This document shows, piece by piece, positions 14,616 through 21,348 of a DNA stretch of 21,348 nucleotides; the stretch's first letter is position 1; each line of letters begins with the position of its first letter. The position numbers and the translations under genes are program-made. The DNA is from an uncultured Oscillospiraceae bacterium (lineage in GTDB: Bacteria > Bacillota > Clostridia > Oscillospirales > Oscillospiraceae). The notes beneath the pieces are model-generated. The model did no database searches. It saw only the letters and a list, made by a program, of their open reading frames with translations, and was not told the DNA's origin. Location: contig CAKTJC010000039.1 of NCBI GenBank assembly GCA_934567355.1, positions 1 through 21,348 of the forward strand, read 5' to 3'.

Positions 14616-15186
14616 ACCATTTTTCCTCATATTCCCGGTGGCTTACCGGCAGCATGTCCCTTGGCGAGAAAATTCCCCGTGCTCTTGCTTCACGCACAAA
14701 GTCGGGAATGTAGTCGTCCGCCTCCGCCTCCACTGCTCTGACGGTGTCCCAGCCCTGCATTGCCGCATAGTATAGCCGGGTGTGACCGTCCAGGGAGACG
14801 TATTGCCCATCCAGCTTCGCTACCTGGATGATAATATCCCGGGGCGCATGAATAAAGCTGCTGATTGCCGTGATTTTCTCCTGATCCACATAGAACTGGG
14901 ACGGCTGAAGCTGCGCCAGAGGCAGCGCCAACAGCACGACATCGGGGAATTCCCGGATGAGAGCGCCGGTTTCATCGAAGAATTTTGTGATGTGGGGTGT
15001 GTAGAAGCGGAAATCCTCAATGACCTCTTCAAAGGCAGCGGTATTTCCCCCGCGGACGATCGCCTCGGAATCGGAGACGATCTCGACCTCGCAGGGCTGC
15101 CCGTCCGCCAGAAAGCAGCCGTGCTGGAAGAGCACCTTCTGAGAAAAGCGGCTGTCGGAATAGGTGTTGATGCGCTGAATATCCAC
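14581..15186 (-). CDS. ParB/sulfiredoxin-fold domain protein
   Basis: This is a stand-alone protein of 201 residues with a ParB/Srx-like domain. Function is unknown. Stand-alone members of this fold include nucleases, CTPases and the free-serine kinases SerK and SbnI. The recognisable core is in the C-terminal half: VDQEKITAISSFIH, then VSLDGHTRLYYAAMQGWDTV, where D-G-H-T-R replaces the canonical G-[ED]-R-R/H phosphate-binding motif. The N-terminal half (about 1-90) is a beta-rich region that I do not recognise. The GTG at 15186 is chosen because GGGGAG lies 6 bases upstream and because the promoter -10 box overlaps the next in-frame ATG (15210). A start at 15243 would lie in the glmS terminator. 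It is the first gene of a two-gene unit with the kinase-like gene. Confidence 0.72.
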   Translation of the reverse strand: MDIQRINTYSDSRFSQKVLFQHGCFLADGQPCEVEIVSDSEAIVRGGNTAAFEEVIEDFRFYTPHITKFFDETGALIREFPDVVLLALPLAQLQPSQFYVDQEKITAISSFIHAPRDIIIQVAKLDGQYVSLDGHTRLYYAAMQGWDTVRAVEAEADDYIPDFVREARARGIFSPRDMLPVSHREYEEKWYGFCDAYFERA

Positions 15187-15208
15187 GAAAATCTCCCCTG
15201 TCCCCCAC

Positions 15209-15237
15209 ATTGTAGCAGAAAGCCGCAGGAAAGTCCA
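15209..15237 (-). promoter_or_regulatory. Promoter of the ParB-fold / kinase-like unit
   Basis: On the minus strand TGGACT (15237-15232) and TACAAT (15214-15209) have a 17-base spacer. The start would be near 15202, just ahead of GGGGAG and the GTG start. It follows the glmS terminator with almost no gap. Confidence 0.5.
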
Positions 15238-15241
15238 CCGC

Positions 15242-15271
15242 AAAAACCCGGGGGCTGTCGGAGCCTCCGGG
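15242..15271 (-). terminator. glmS terminator
   Basis: On the minus strand CCCGG-A-GGCT pairs with AGCC-C-CCGGG (one A-C mismatch) around a CCGAC loop and is followed by TTTTT (15246-15242). It lies 8 bases past the glmS stop. Confidence 0.88.
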
Positions 15272-15279
15272 CATGCCGA

Positions 15280-17118
15280 TCATTCTACGGTGACGGATTT
15301 CGCGAGATTTCTGGGCTTATCCACGTCCAGCCCCTTTGCAACGCTGACATAGTAGCCCATCAGCTGCAGCGGGATCACCGCCAGCGAGGCGGTAAAATGC
15401 GGATCGGCTTTGGGAATATAGACGGTGAAGTCCACCGTATCCTCAATGCTGTAATTTCCGTATGTGGTCAGCCCCATCAGGTAGGCGCCGCGGCTTTTGA
15501 CCTCAACCAGATTGCTGAGCATTTTTTCATACAGCTCTCCCTGGGTCAGTATGCCCACCACCAGGGTGCCCTGCTCAATCAGACTGATGGTGCCATGCTT
15601 CAGCTCTCCGGCGGCGTAGGCTTCGCTGTGGATATAGCTGATTTCCTTCATTTTCAGGCTGCCTTCCAGACCGGCGGCATAGTCCAGCCCCCGCCCCAGG
15701 TAGAAAATATCATGGGCGGCAGAGAATTTGCTGGCAAACCATTGAATCCGCTCTTGATCCTGCAAGGTGCGCTCCATCTTGGCGGGAAGCTGCATGATTT
15801 CGTCCACCAGACGGATATATTCCGCTTCGTCCGTCTGATTGCGCATGCGCGCGAATTCCACTGCCAGGAGGTAACACGCCGCAAGCTGGGCAGAGTATGC
15901 CTTTGTGGTCGCGACGGCAATTTCCGGGCCTGCCAGAGTATAGAACACGTTGTCCGCTTCCCGGGCAATGGAGCTGCCCACCACATTGACAATGCCCAAG
16001 GTGCGGATATGCTGCCGCTTTGCCTCCCGGAGCGCCGCCAGACTGTCGGCGGTTTCGCCGGACTGACTGATGACGATCACCAGATCATTTTCCCGCAGCA
16101 GCGGTCTGCGATAGCGAAATTCCGATGCCAACTCCACCCGCACCCGTACCTTCGCCAGATCCTCCAGCACATATTGGGCGGCAACGCCTACGTGGTACGC
16201 TGATCCGCATGCCACAATGTGAACGGTGTCCAGACACTGCACAATCTCCGGCGTCAGCGCCAGCGCGGAAAGGTCGATGCGTCCATCGCGCACCACGGAG
16301 CGGATGGTATCGCCCACGGCGTGGGGCTGCTCGTGGATCTCCTTCATCATGAAGTGCTCATAGCCGCCCTTTTCCGCTGCCTCGGCATCCCACTTGATTT
16401 CCGTCAGCGATTTTTCGATAATATCGCCGTCCAGATTATAAAAGCACACATCCCCGCAGGACAGCCGCGCCATCTCCATATTCCCGATGTAATAGACATT
16501 GCGGGTATATTTCAGGATGGCGGGCACATCGGAGGCCAGATAGGATTCCCCATCCTCCACGCCGATGATCATGGGGCTATCCTTGCGTGCAACGTATATC
16601 TCGCCCGGGTAATCCTTAAACATCACTGCCAGGGCATAGGAGCCGCGGATGCGTACCATTGTTTTTGCGATTGCGTCGATGGGTCCCATGCGGTATTTCT
16701 TGTAATAATAATCCACATAGTTGATCAGCGCTTCCGTGTCGGTTTGGCTGTAGAAATGGTAGCCTTTTCGGATGAGTTTTTCCTTGATCTCCTGATAGGA
16801 CTCAATGATGCCGTTGTGCACCCCAACCACATTCATGTCCTCGCTGCAATGGGGGTGGGCGTTTTTTTCGCTGGGCTCTCCGTGGGTCGCCCAGCGGGTA
16901 TGACCGATGCCGCAGGAGCCGGGCACCGCCAGTCCGCCGTTTGTTTTCTCGGCCAGGATTTTCAGCCGTCCCTTGGCTTTCACGATCACCGGGTCGTCCG
17001 CTCCGTTCCGCACGGCGATGCCGGCAGAGTCATAGCCTCGATATTCCAGCTTGGATAACCCCTCCAGCAGGATTGGAGCAGCGCTCTGCCGCCCGGAAAA
17101 ACCAACGATTCCGCACAT
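15280..17118 (-). CDS. glmS: Glutamine--fructose-6-phosphate aminotransferase (isomerizing)
   Basis: GlmS makes glucosamine-6-phosphate from fructose-6-phosphate and glutamine, the first step of UDP-GlcNAc and hence peptidoglycan synthesis. The length of 612 residues is standard. The glutaminase domain (about 1-240) begins MCGIVGFSG with nucleophile C2 and contains GHTRWATHGEPS. Two SIS domains follow (about 285-425 and 455-600), with SQSGETADSLAAL and the ending LAKSVTVE, whose Lys is the catalytic sugar-binding lysine. The ATG has GGAGGG upstream, and a strong promoter sits only about 40 bases away. No glmS ribozyme fits in the leader, so regulation differs from Bacillus. Confidence 0.98.
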   Translation of the reverse strand: MCGIVGFSGRQSAAPILLEGLSKLEYRGYDSAGIAVRNGADDPVIVKAKGRLKILAEKTNGGLAVPGSCGIGHTRWATHGEPSEKNAHPHCSEDMNVVGVHNGIIESYQEIKEKLIRKGYHFYSQTDTEALINYVDYYYKKYRMGPIDAIAKTMVRIRGSYALAVMFKDYPGEIYVARKDSPMIIGVEDGESYLASDVPAILKYTRNVYYIGNMEMARLSCGDVCFYNLDGDIIEKSLTEIKWDAEAAEKGGYEHFMMKEIHEQPHAVGDTIRSVVRDGRIDLSALALTPEIVQCLDTVHIVACGSAYHVGVAAQYVLEDLAKVRVRVELASEFRYRRPLLRENDLVIVISQSGETADSLAALREAKRQHIRTLGIVNVVGSSIAREADNVFYTLAGPEIAVATTKAYSAQLAACYLLAVEFARMRNQTDEAEYIRLVDEIMQLPAKMERTLQDQERIQWFASKFSAAHDIFYLGRGLDYAAGLEGSLKMKEISYIHSEAYAAGELKHGTISLIEQGTLVVGILTQGELYEKMLSNLVEVKSRGAYLMGLTTYGNYSIEDTVDFTVYIPKADPHFTASLAVIPLQLMGYYVSVAKGLDVDKPRNLAKSVTVE

Positions 17119-17161
17119 AAATAAACTTCACCCTCCGTTTTGAGAAAGTCAAATATGTGCT

Positions 17162-17190
17162 ATCATAACGTTGTTATGCATCACTGTCAA
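17162..17190 (-). promoter_or_regulatory. Promoter of glmS
   Basis: On the minus strand a perfect TTGACA (17190-17185) and TATGAT (17167-17162) have a 17-base spacer. The start near 17155 leaves a leader of about 37 bases with GGAGGG. Confidence 0.8.
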
Positions 17191-17255
17191 GTATCAATTT
17201 CAACAATAATTTTACATTTTTCTATTCTTTTCTGATTTCATGCCGCAAGGAGCAG

Positions 17256-17284
17256 TTGAGTTTTCACATGATCCGTGCTATAAT
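17256..17284 (+). promoter_or_regulatory. Promoter of the TRIC-family gene
   Basis: TTGAGT (17256-17261) and a perfect TATAAT (17279-17284) have a 17-base spacer. The start is near 17291, giving a short leader that contains CGGAGGA (17301-17307). An earlier in-frame ATG at 17240 lies upstream of this promoter and is rejected as start. Confidence 0.75.
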
Positions 17285-17314
17285 CCCCTATCATTTCCCC
17301 CGGAGGAAGAGAGT

Positions 17315-17962
17315 ATGCCCGTAACCTTGCTGACCCTGTTTGATTTCATTGGCACCGTCGCCTTTGCCATTTCCGGCGCGCTGGTGGGTATTCATAAGAA
17401 GATGGATATTTTCGGCGTCAACGTTCTGGCGGTCACCACCGCCTGCGGGGGCGGGCTGATGCGTGACCTGATCATCGGCTGCACGCCGCCGATGATGTTC
17501 CAGAATCCGGTTTTTGTTCTGGTGGCGGTGGTGGTGGCAAATGTTGTTTTTTTGCTGTGCTACCTGCACCGGCATATGCCCAAAAAGCTGGCGCGGTTTT
17601 ACGACGCCATGCTTTTCTGGTCTGATTCCCTGGGCTTGGCAGCCTTCACCGTGGACGGCGTGATGGCCGGGGTGCGGGCGGGGCAGGGTGAAAATACCTT
17701 CCTGATCTGCTTTCTGGGCTTCATGACTGCCGTGGGCGGCGGCGCACTGCGGGATGTGATGGCCAGCCAGATGCCGGATATTTTCCGCAAGCACATCTAT
17801 GCCGTAGCGGCCATCGCAGGGGCGATCCTGATGTCCGCATTGCTTCGTTTCGTGGGCAGCGAAAGTGTAGCCATGATCGCGGGCTTCCTGCTGGTGCTCG
17901 TTCTGCGCAAGCTCGCCGCCCACTTCCGCTGGAACCTGCCCAAGGTCAGCGAAGAAACATGA
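17315..17962 (+). CDS. TRIC-family membrane channel (UPF0126/YadS-like)
   Basis: This is an inner-membrane protein of 215 residues belonging to the UPF0126 family, now grouped with trimeric intracellular cation (TRIC) channels. It has seven predicted membrane helices arranged as two similar three-helix halves. The repeat is visible in the paired glycine-rich motifs TTACGGGLMRDLIIG (first half) and TAVGGGALRDVMASQ (second half), each preceded by FDFIGTVAFAISGALVG-like and SDSLGLAAFTVDGVMAG-like segments. The GGGxxRD signature is the hallmark of the family. GGAGGA is 8 bases upstream of the chosen ATG. It is a single-gene unit with its own promoter and terminator. Physiological role in this organism is not known. 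Confidence 0.92.
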   Translation: MPVTLLTLFDFIGTVAFAISGALVGIHKKMDIFGVNVLAVTTACGGGLMRDLIIGCTPPMMFQNPVFVLVAVVVANVVFLLCYLHRHMPKKLARFYDAMLFWSDSLGLAAFTVDGVMAGVRAGQGENTFLICFLGFMTAVGGGALRDVMASQMPDIFRKHIYAVAAIAGAILMSALLRFVGSESVAMIAGFLLVLVLRKLAAHFRWNLPKVSEET

Positions 17963-17969
17963 ACAATAA

Positions 17970-18013
17970 CAATGGGTGCGCTGCAATGACGTTTGCAGGC
18001 GCACCCATTTTTT
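17970..18013 (+). terminator. Terminator of the TRIC-family gene
   Basis: AATGGGTGCGC and TGCAA pair with TTGCA and GCGCACCCATT (one bulged G), followed by a T-run to 18013. It lies 8 bases past the stop codon. On the minus strand it could also back up termination of the convergent rodA gene, as AATGGG provides A-rich flanking only on one side. Confidence 0.88.
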
Positions 18014-18080
18014 ACAAGCGACCGATCCGAAAGCGGCGGAATACTGTTCACAGTCGCAGATGATTTATTCAGAGGTTCCG

Positions 18081-19253
18081 TTATACGTTGTAGCCACGAT
18101 AGGGCTGAATATATCGTTCGTGGCTGAGGGATTGTGGTCGCGCATAGGAGCCGGAAACCAGACCCATGGTGGCGTAGATGGTAACAACGGAGGAGCCACC
18201 GTAGCTGATCAGCGGCAGGGTCAGGCCGATGACGGGCATAACGCCGATGCACATGCCCACATTGATGAGCACCTGGAACATCATGGCGGAGGCCGCGCCG
18301 TAGCAGATCAGGCGGCGCATGTAGTCCGGGCAGCGGGAGCCAACCTGGATGCACCGGGCAATGATGGCGAACTCCAGCAGGATCACACCCAGGCAGCCAA
18401 TGAAGCCAAGCTCCTCGCCCATGGAGGAGAAGATGTAGTCCGTATGCTGGGCAAACAGGTTGCCGCCCTGGGTACGGGTGCCGTTGAAGAGCCCCTGTCC
18501 CGTCAGGCCGCCACCGGTGAGGGATTGGTGGTTGATCTTGCTATGGTAACGGGCGCCAATGCCCATCTTGTCATACTCGGGGTCAATCAGAACGAGGATA
18601 CGTTCCCGCTGATATCCGCCCAGATGCGGCCACAATATGGGGATGCCCACTGCAACGCCTGCAAGACCCGCCAGGAACCACCATAGGCTGATTCCCCCGG
18701 CAAAGGCCATGCCGATGAAGATGAACACGAAGATCAGCGACACGCCTGCGTCGCCGGACAGCACCAGGTTCAACCCGACCACAAGTCCCAGATGGAACAG
18801 GATGTGCAGCACAGAGCCCAGGCTTGAAATGTCGTTTTGGTGGGATGTCATGACTGACGCCAAAATAATGATGAATGCGATTTTACAGATCTCGGCGGGC
18901 TGAATGCTCACAGGCACCAGCGGAATGGTCAGCCAGCTTCGGTTGCCGGTGCTGTGGTCATCGCCGAAGGGGATCAGCAGCAGCAGCATGATCACATTGA
19001 AAGCCACCAGCACCCCCCGATGCTCTGACATGAAGTCCACATCAATGGACGAGACAAGGGCGTAAACCATCACACCCAATATCGTCGCCACCAACTGAAT
19101 GAGAATGTATTTGGTGTTGCTGCCGAATTTTGCCGCGTTGGTGGCGCTGGCCACCATGATGCCGCCGTAGCCGGAGGTCACCAGACATAAAATCAGCAGA
19201 ACCCAGTCCCCCTTCTTGGGGAAATCCTTTAATTCTTCAATAAATCGACGCAA
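18081..19253 (-). CDS. rodA: RodA/FtsW-family peptidoglycan polymerase (SEDS protein)
   Basis: This SEDS-family membrane protein polymerises lipid II glycans together with a class B PBP. RodA is the elongation form. It has 390 residues and about ten helices. Family motifs include GNRSWLTIP and IQPAEICK in the first half, LSGDAGVSLIFVFIFIGM (with the conserved Asp of the catalytic cavity) near the middle, the large loop with HTDYIFSSMGEELGF, and IGLTLPLISYGGSS near the end. The start codon is TTG at 19253, supported by a very strong AAGGAGG 8 bases upstream and no nearby in-frame ATG. RodA is favoured over FtsW/SpoVE because of the GNRSWLTIP form and the lack of division genes nearby, but this is not decisive. 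Confidence 0.88.
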   Translation of the reverse strand: MRRFIEELKDFPKKGDWVLLILCLVTSGYGGIMVASATNAAKFGSNTKYILIQLVATILGVMVYALVSSIDVDFMSEHRGVLVAFNVIMLLLLIPFGDDHSTGNRSWLTIPLVPVSIQPAEICKIAFIIILASVMTSHQNDISSLGSVLHILFHLGLVVGLNLVLSGDAGVSLIFVFIFIGMAFAGGISLWWFLAGLAGVAVGIPILWPHLGGYQRERILVLIDPEYDKMGIGARYHSKINHQSLTGGGLTGQGLFNGTRTQGGNLFAQHTDYIFSSMGEELGFIGCLGVILLEFAIIARCIQVGSRCPDYMRRLICYGAASAMMFQVLINVGMCIGVMPVIGLTLPLISYGGSSVVTIYATMGLVSGSYARPQSLSHERYIQPYRGYNV

Positions 19254-19330
19254 TAAAATATCCTCCTTCCGGGAGTCGGAAATGGCGCAGTTTGTAAAAA
19301 GCGAAAGCAGTGCCGCTTCATTTTCAGCCT

Positions 19331-19359
19331 ATGATACCATTTTCAATGGAAAAAGTAAA
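19331..19359 (-). promoter_or_regulatory. Promoter of rodA
   Basis: On the minus strand TTTACT (19359-19354) and TATCAT (19336-19331) have a 17-base spacer. The leader of about 70 bases ends in AAGGAGG. Confidence 0.5.
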
Positions 19360-19393
19360 TAGACGAAACAAGAACAATCCGTGAACCCTACAG

Positions 19394-19417
19394 AAAAGGG
19401 GCTGCATCAGCAGCCCC
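19394..19417 (-). terminator. Sortase gene terminator
   Basis: GGGGCTGC (19398-19405) and GCAGCCCC (19410-19417) close a four-base loop. On the minus strand the stem is followed by TTTTCTGT. It is 14 bases past the sortase stop. Confidence 0.88.
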
Positions 19418-19430
19418 CTCGGATCGTCAA

Positions 19431-20309
19431 TCAGGAAATGCGGACGGCGGCAACCACAAACCGGCCGTTATCAATGGTGTACTCGCAGGTGGACAGGCAC
19501 AGCAGCTTGTCGCCATAGACGGGGGTGATGCCAGTGTCGTAGAAAGCCAACTCCTTACAGGTGGCGACGAATTGGTTAAATTCCGCCTCATCCTTGGCGT
19601 TTGCCATCTGGTGGTAAGCAAAGCCCACATTATCGGTGCCGGAGGTCTTGAATACGGCAAAGATCTGATAGACGTGAGACTCGGTCAGCGTATCGAAGAA
19701 GATCATGGGATTATTTTCCCAGGTGGACTTTTCGGCGTAACTGCCCAGGCAGGCAAACATGCTGCCGTCCTTCATGTTGTGACCGAAGAGCGTGATGTTG
19801 TCGCTGGGGGCGAACACATCGCAGATCTCGGCGGCATAGATGCTGCCCCGGACGGAATCATTCTTGTCAAAATCCCGGTACAGGTAGAAGTTGGCATTGT
19901 CCATTGTGGTTTGCATCACGGGATAGTTGAGCTTCGTGCCATCGATCTGGATCCAGCCGACCATATCGGGATTTTGGGCATGCAGCTCCTGGTACCAGGG
20001 CAGGAAATCGTTGCCATTGTCCAGCGCAGGCTTGGTGGGTACGTTTTCCGGCTCGTCAACCACATCGGGCGTGTAATATTCGTCGGCGTGACCGTAGCTT
20101 CCGGGAATGCCGTAGGGGCTGGCATCAGCCTCGGTGGCGGCTTCGGTAGCGGAATAATCCTGCTTGATGGAGTTTACCAAATCAGCACGCTGATTGGCTG
20201 CCTGCTGATCCTTGGCGCTGCCGGTAAAATATGCAGCGAGATACAGTCCGCTGGCCGCAAAAGCAGCTACCAACACCAGTATCAGCGCCACGAACAATCC
20301 TTTTTTCAT
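19431..20309 (-). CDS. Class B sortase
   Basis: This membrane-anchored cysteine transpeptidase attaches surface proteins to cell wall or joins pilin-like subunits. It has 292 residues. An uncleaved N-terminal anchor (about 5-28) precedes an Ala/Glu/Asp/Pro-rich stalk (about 35-100), then the sortase barrel. WYQELHAQNPDMVGWIQIDG and LNYPVMQTTMDNANFYLYRD are the class B hallmark. Catalytic residues are H177 (FGHNM), C275 (LSTC) and R283. The ATG at 20309 has GGAGG 7 bases upstream, and a perfect promoter lies just ahead. A longer in-frame reading would run back into the tRNA gene and is rejected. No LPXTG- or NPQTN-type substrate protein is encoded here, so the partner is elsewhere. Confidence 0.93.
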   Translation of the reverse strand: MKKGLFVALILVLVAAFAASGLYLAAYFTGSAKDQQAANQRADLVNSIKQDYSATEAATEADASPYGIPGSYGHADEYYTPDVVDEPENVPTKPALDNGNDFLPWYQELHAQNPDMVGWIQIDGTKLNYPVMQTTMDNANFYLYRDFDKNDSVRGSIYAAEICDVFAPSDNITLFGHNMKDGSMFACLGSYAEKSTWENNPMIFFDTLTESHVYQIFAVFKTSGTDNVGFAYHQMANAKDEAEFNQFVATCKELAFYDTGITPVYGDKLLCLSTCEYTIDNGRFVVAAVRIS

Positions 20310-20363
20310 GGTATATCCTCCAAATTTTATGTCGTTCCCCGTCAGGGGAGATTTATTTCGTCC

Positions 20364-20392
20364 ATTATAGACCAGCCCATACCGTCTGTCAA
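20364..20392 (-). promoter_or_regulatory. Consensus promoter of the sortase gene
   Basis: On the minus strand TTGACA (20392-20387) and TATAAT (20369-20364), both perfect, have a 17-base spacer. A small CCCC/GGGG hairpin with a TGAC loop follows in the leader (about 20338-20350), before the GGAGG site. Confidence 0.85.
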
Positions 20393-20478
20393 GCAATACA
20401 TCACGGAGAAAACCTTGTGATTTTATTAAGATGACACCGCTCTGCACCCGGCAGCTGCACCGGCTCAAAACTTTTTTC

Positions 20479-20507
20479 TTGCATTTTGCCCCCCAATATG
20501 ATATAGT
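20479..20507 (+). promoter_or_regulatory. Promoter of tRNA-Leu
   Basis: TTGCAT (20479-20484) and TATAGT (20502-20507) have a 17-base spacer, with the start about 6 bases ahead of the mature tRNA 5' end. Confidence 0.7.
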
Positions 20508-20519
20508 GGGCGAGTAGAT

Positions 20520-20605
20520 GCCGGTGTGATGGAATGGTAGACGTAGTGGACTCAAAATCCACCGCTGGCGACAGCGTACCGGTTCGAGTCCGGTCACCGG
20601 CACCA
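20520..20605 (+). tRNA. tRNA-Leu (anticodon CAA)
   Basis: A full class II tRNA of 86 bases with encoded CCA. Acceptor GCCGGTG (20520-20526) pairs with CACCGGC. The D arm has the Leu-type GGTAGAC. Anticodon stem GTGGA/TCCAC holds the loop CTCAAAA, giving anticodon CAA (reads UUG). The long variable arm is CGCT-GGCGAC-AGCG, and the T stem ACCGG/CCGGT holds TTCGAGT. Discriminator A is as expected for leucine. Confidence 0.97.
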
Positions 20606-20612
20606 AACCAAT

Positions 20613-20668
20613 ATAATCCGAACCAGATCTTCCCTGTGGGAGATGGGTTCGGATTATTTGTTTTCTTT
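20613..20668 (+). terminator. tRNA-Leu terminator with long hairpin
   Basis: A 12-base perfect outer stem (20613-20624 with 20646-20657) encloses a further inner pairing of ATCT/AGAT and CCC/GGG around TGT. The T-rich TTGTTTTCTTT follows. Confidence 0.88.
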
Positions 20669-20770
20669 GGAAAGTTTGAAGAAACCTATTTCCGAAACGG
20701 TGTTATCAAGCGACCGGAATCAAAGCCCAGAGGCCCAAGAAAAAAGAAACAGCTTTAGGAGGACACTGTT

Positions 20771-21022
20771 ATGGATAAGAAAGTTATTTCCTGTGCGTTC
20801 AATATCGACACCGCCTGTGTCGAGGTCAGGTATACGGATGGCAGTATGATCTCCATCGACTGTACTCTGGTAGAAGCGGAGGTTGCACGGAATATGTATG
20901 AGAGCAGCGAGCTGAAGTGGCTGGTGTATAATGCTCCAGTTGACTATGTGAACCTGCTACTCCATGGAGATATCCAGGGGTATTTGAGAAATGTGACGGA
21001 ATATTATCCATTTGATTGCTAA
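20771..21022 (+). CDS. Small DUF6061-like protein, copy B
   Basis: This is an 83-residue protein of unknown function, a paralogue of the product at 11102-11347. It has the same framework of DT, VE, YxDGSxxxIDC, a central variable stretch, WLxYxAPxxY and GxxxxYL, but a different C-terminal tail (ends EYYPFDC with an extra terminal Cys). No transmembrane or signal segment is seen. The start has AGGAGG 9 bases upstream, one of the strongest sites in the window, so it is likely translated well. It follows tRNA-Leu and its terminator and has its own terminator, but I see no convincing promoter in the short gap. Confidence 0.82.
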   Translation: MDKKVISCAFNIDTACVEVRYTDGSMISIDCTLVEAEVARNMYESSELKWLVYNAPVDYVNLLLHGDIQGYLRNVTEYYPFDC

Positions 21023-21028
21023 TGAGTA

Positions 21029-21069
21029 CCCCTCTGACATTTTATCATATTGGTCAGAGGGGGGCTTTT
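21029..21069 (+). terminator. Terminator of small gene copy B
   Basis: CCCCTCTGAC (21029-21038) and GTCAGAGGGG (21053-21062) form a ten-base stem with a 14-base loop, followed by GGC and TTTT (21066-21069). Confidence 0.9.
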
Positions 21070-21348
21070 CTAGGATGCAAAAACGTTGCGCCCTACGGAA
21101 TTTTGATAATCGACAATTTTCTGGTGAAATTCAGTGTTGCATAAATCACTTGAACGATATGAGCAAACTAAACTGCGATACATTTCTTTAGCACTAGGGT
21201 TATTACGTTTTTGCGGCATGGAATGTAAACAAACTTGATGGAAATAATGGATGAAATCATGCCCTTGTGTAATTAAGGCAACACCGCATAAACACCAAAA
21301 ATCGCATTATACAATAGGTGCCCAATAAAAACGGTGGATAACCTCTGA
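21070..21348. other. Unassigned AT-rich right edge
   Basis: No gene can be firmly supported. On the minus strand an open frame runs from about 21310 to a TAG at 21070-21072, and an ATG at 21219 would give 49 residues with no visible ribosome site. I do not recognise the product. The stretch differs in composition from the housekeeping genes to its left and ends with a sequence (around 21277-21348) that could be the edge of a mobile element or the upstream region of the next gene. This is unresolved. Confidence 0.3.

Noticed and set aside
14782..16203. Long plus-strand open frame of 473 codons
   Set aside because: It is antisense to glmS and the ParB-fold gene, both well-supported, and reflects high GC codon bias. 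The product is His/Arg/Gln-rich with no family motif.
17119..17240. glmS ribozyme
   Set aside because: The leader after the strong promoter is only about 37 bases, and no ribozyme-like core sequences were seen.
20310..20606. 99-codon N-terminal extension of the sortase gene
   Set aside because: It runs through the sortase promoter and the tRNA-Leu gene. The ATG at 20309 has GGAGG and a proper membrane anchor.
1..21348. CRISPR array, rRNA or complete IS element
   Set aside because: No regular repeat-spacer structure, rRNA-like sequence or transposase gene was seen.

Overview
The window looks like a low-to-mid GC Gram-positive chromosome, most likely a gut-type Clostridia (Oscillospirales-like). 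The evidence is a greA-lysS operon, a class B sortase, a RodA/FtsW flippase with a TTG start and AAGGAGG ribosome site, a YesM/YesN two-component pair, many sigma-A promoters with exact 17-bp spacers, and two small proteins resembling a Firmicutes-only DUF family. There are no rRNA genes, CRISPR arrays or complete insertion sequences. The order cannot be proven from this window alone.

Region 1 (about 1-1540): an orphan ATPase of the archaeal-ATPase/DUF234 type behind its own promoter.

Region 2 (about 1660-11095): a self-contained alpha-1,6-glucan (dextran/isomaltooligosaccharide) utilisation locus. YesM (membrane sensor kinase) and YesN (AraC-type response regulator) are transcribed leftward. 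Divergent from them are a lipoprotein sugar-binding protein, two CUT1 ABC permeases, an apparently cytosolic GH66 enzyme (dextranase/CITase family) and a GH13 enzyme with the Val signature of alpha-1,6 specificity. The likely flow is sensing by YesMN, capture and import by the ABC system using a shared ATPase encoded elsewhere, GH66 cleavage or transglycosylation inside the cell, and GH13 trimming to glucose. A 10-bp direct repeat lies in the spacer of both divergent promoters and is a candidate YesN operator. Hairpins after the binding-protein gene and between the two hydrolase genes suggest graded expression. A bidirectional terminator closes the locus.

Region 3 (about 11100-20310): housekeeping genes of visibly higher GC. 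These are a small DUF6061-like gene, lysS with a C-terminal tRNA-binding domain, greA, an overlapping pair (ParB-fold protein and P-loop kinase-like protein), glmS (no ribozyme leader), a TRIC-family channel, RodA and a class B sortase. Most units have a recognisable promoter and terminator.

Region 4 (20470-21348): tRNA-Leu(CAA) with promoter and terminator, a second DUF6061-like gene with its own terminator, and an AT-rich tail that I could not assign.

No clearly undescribed system stands out. The best candidates for a second look are the GH66-centred locus with its paired promoter repeats, the ParB-fold/kinase overlapping pair, and the two DUF6061-like paralogues.
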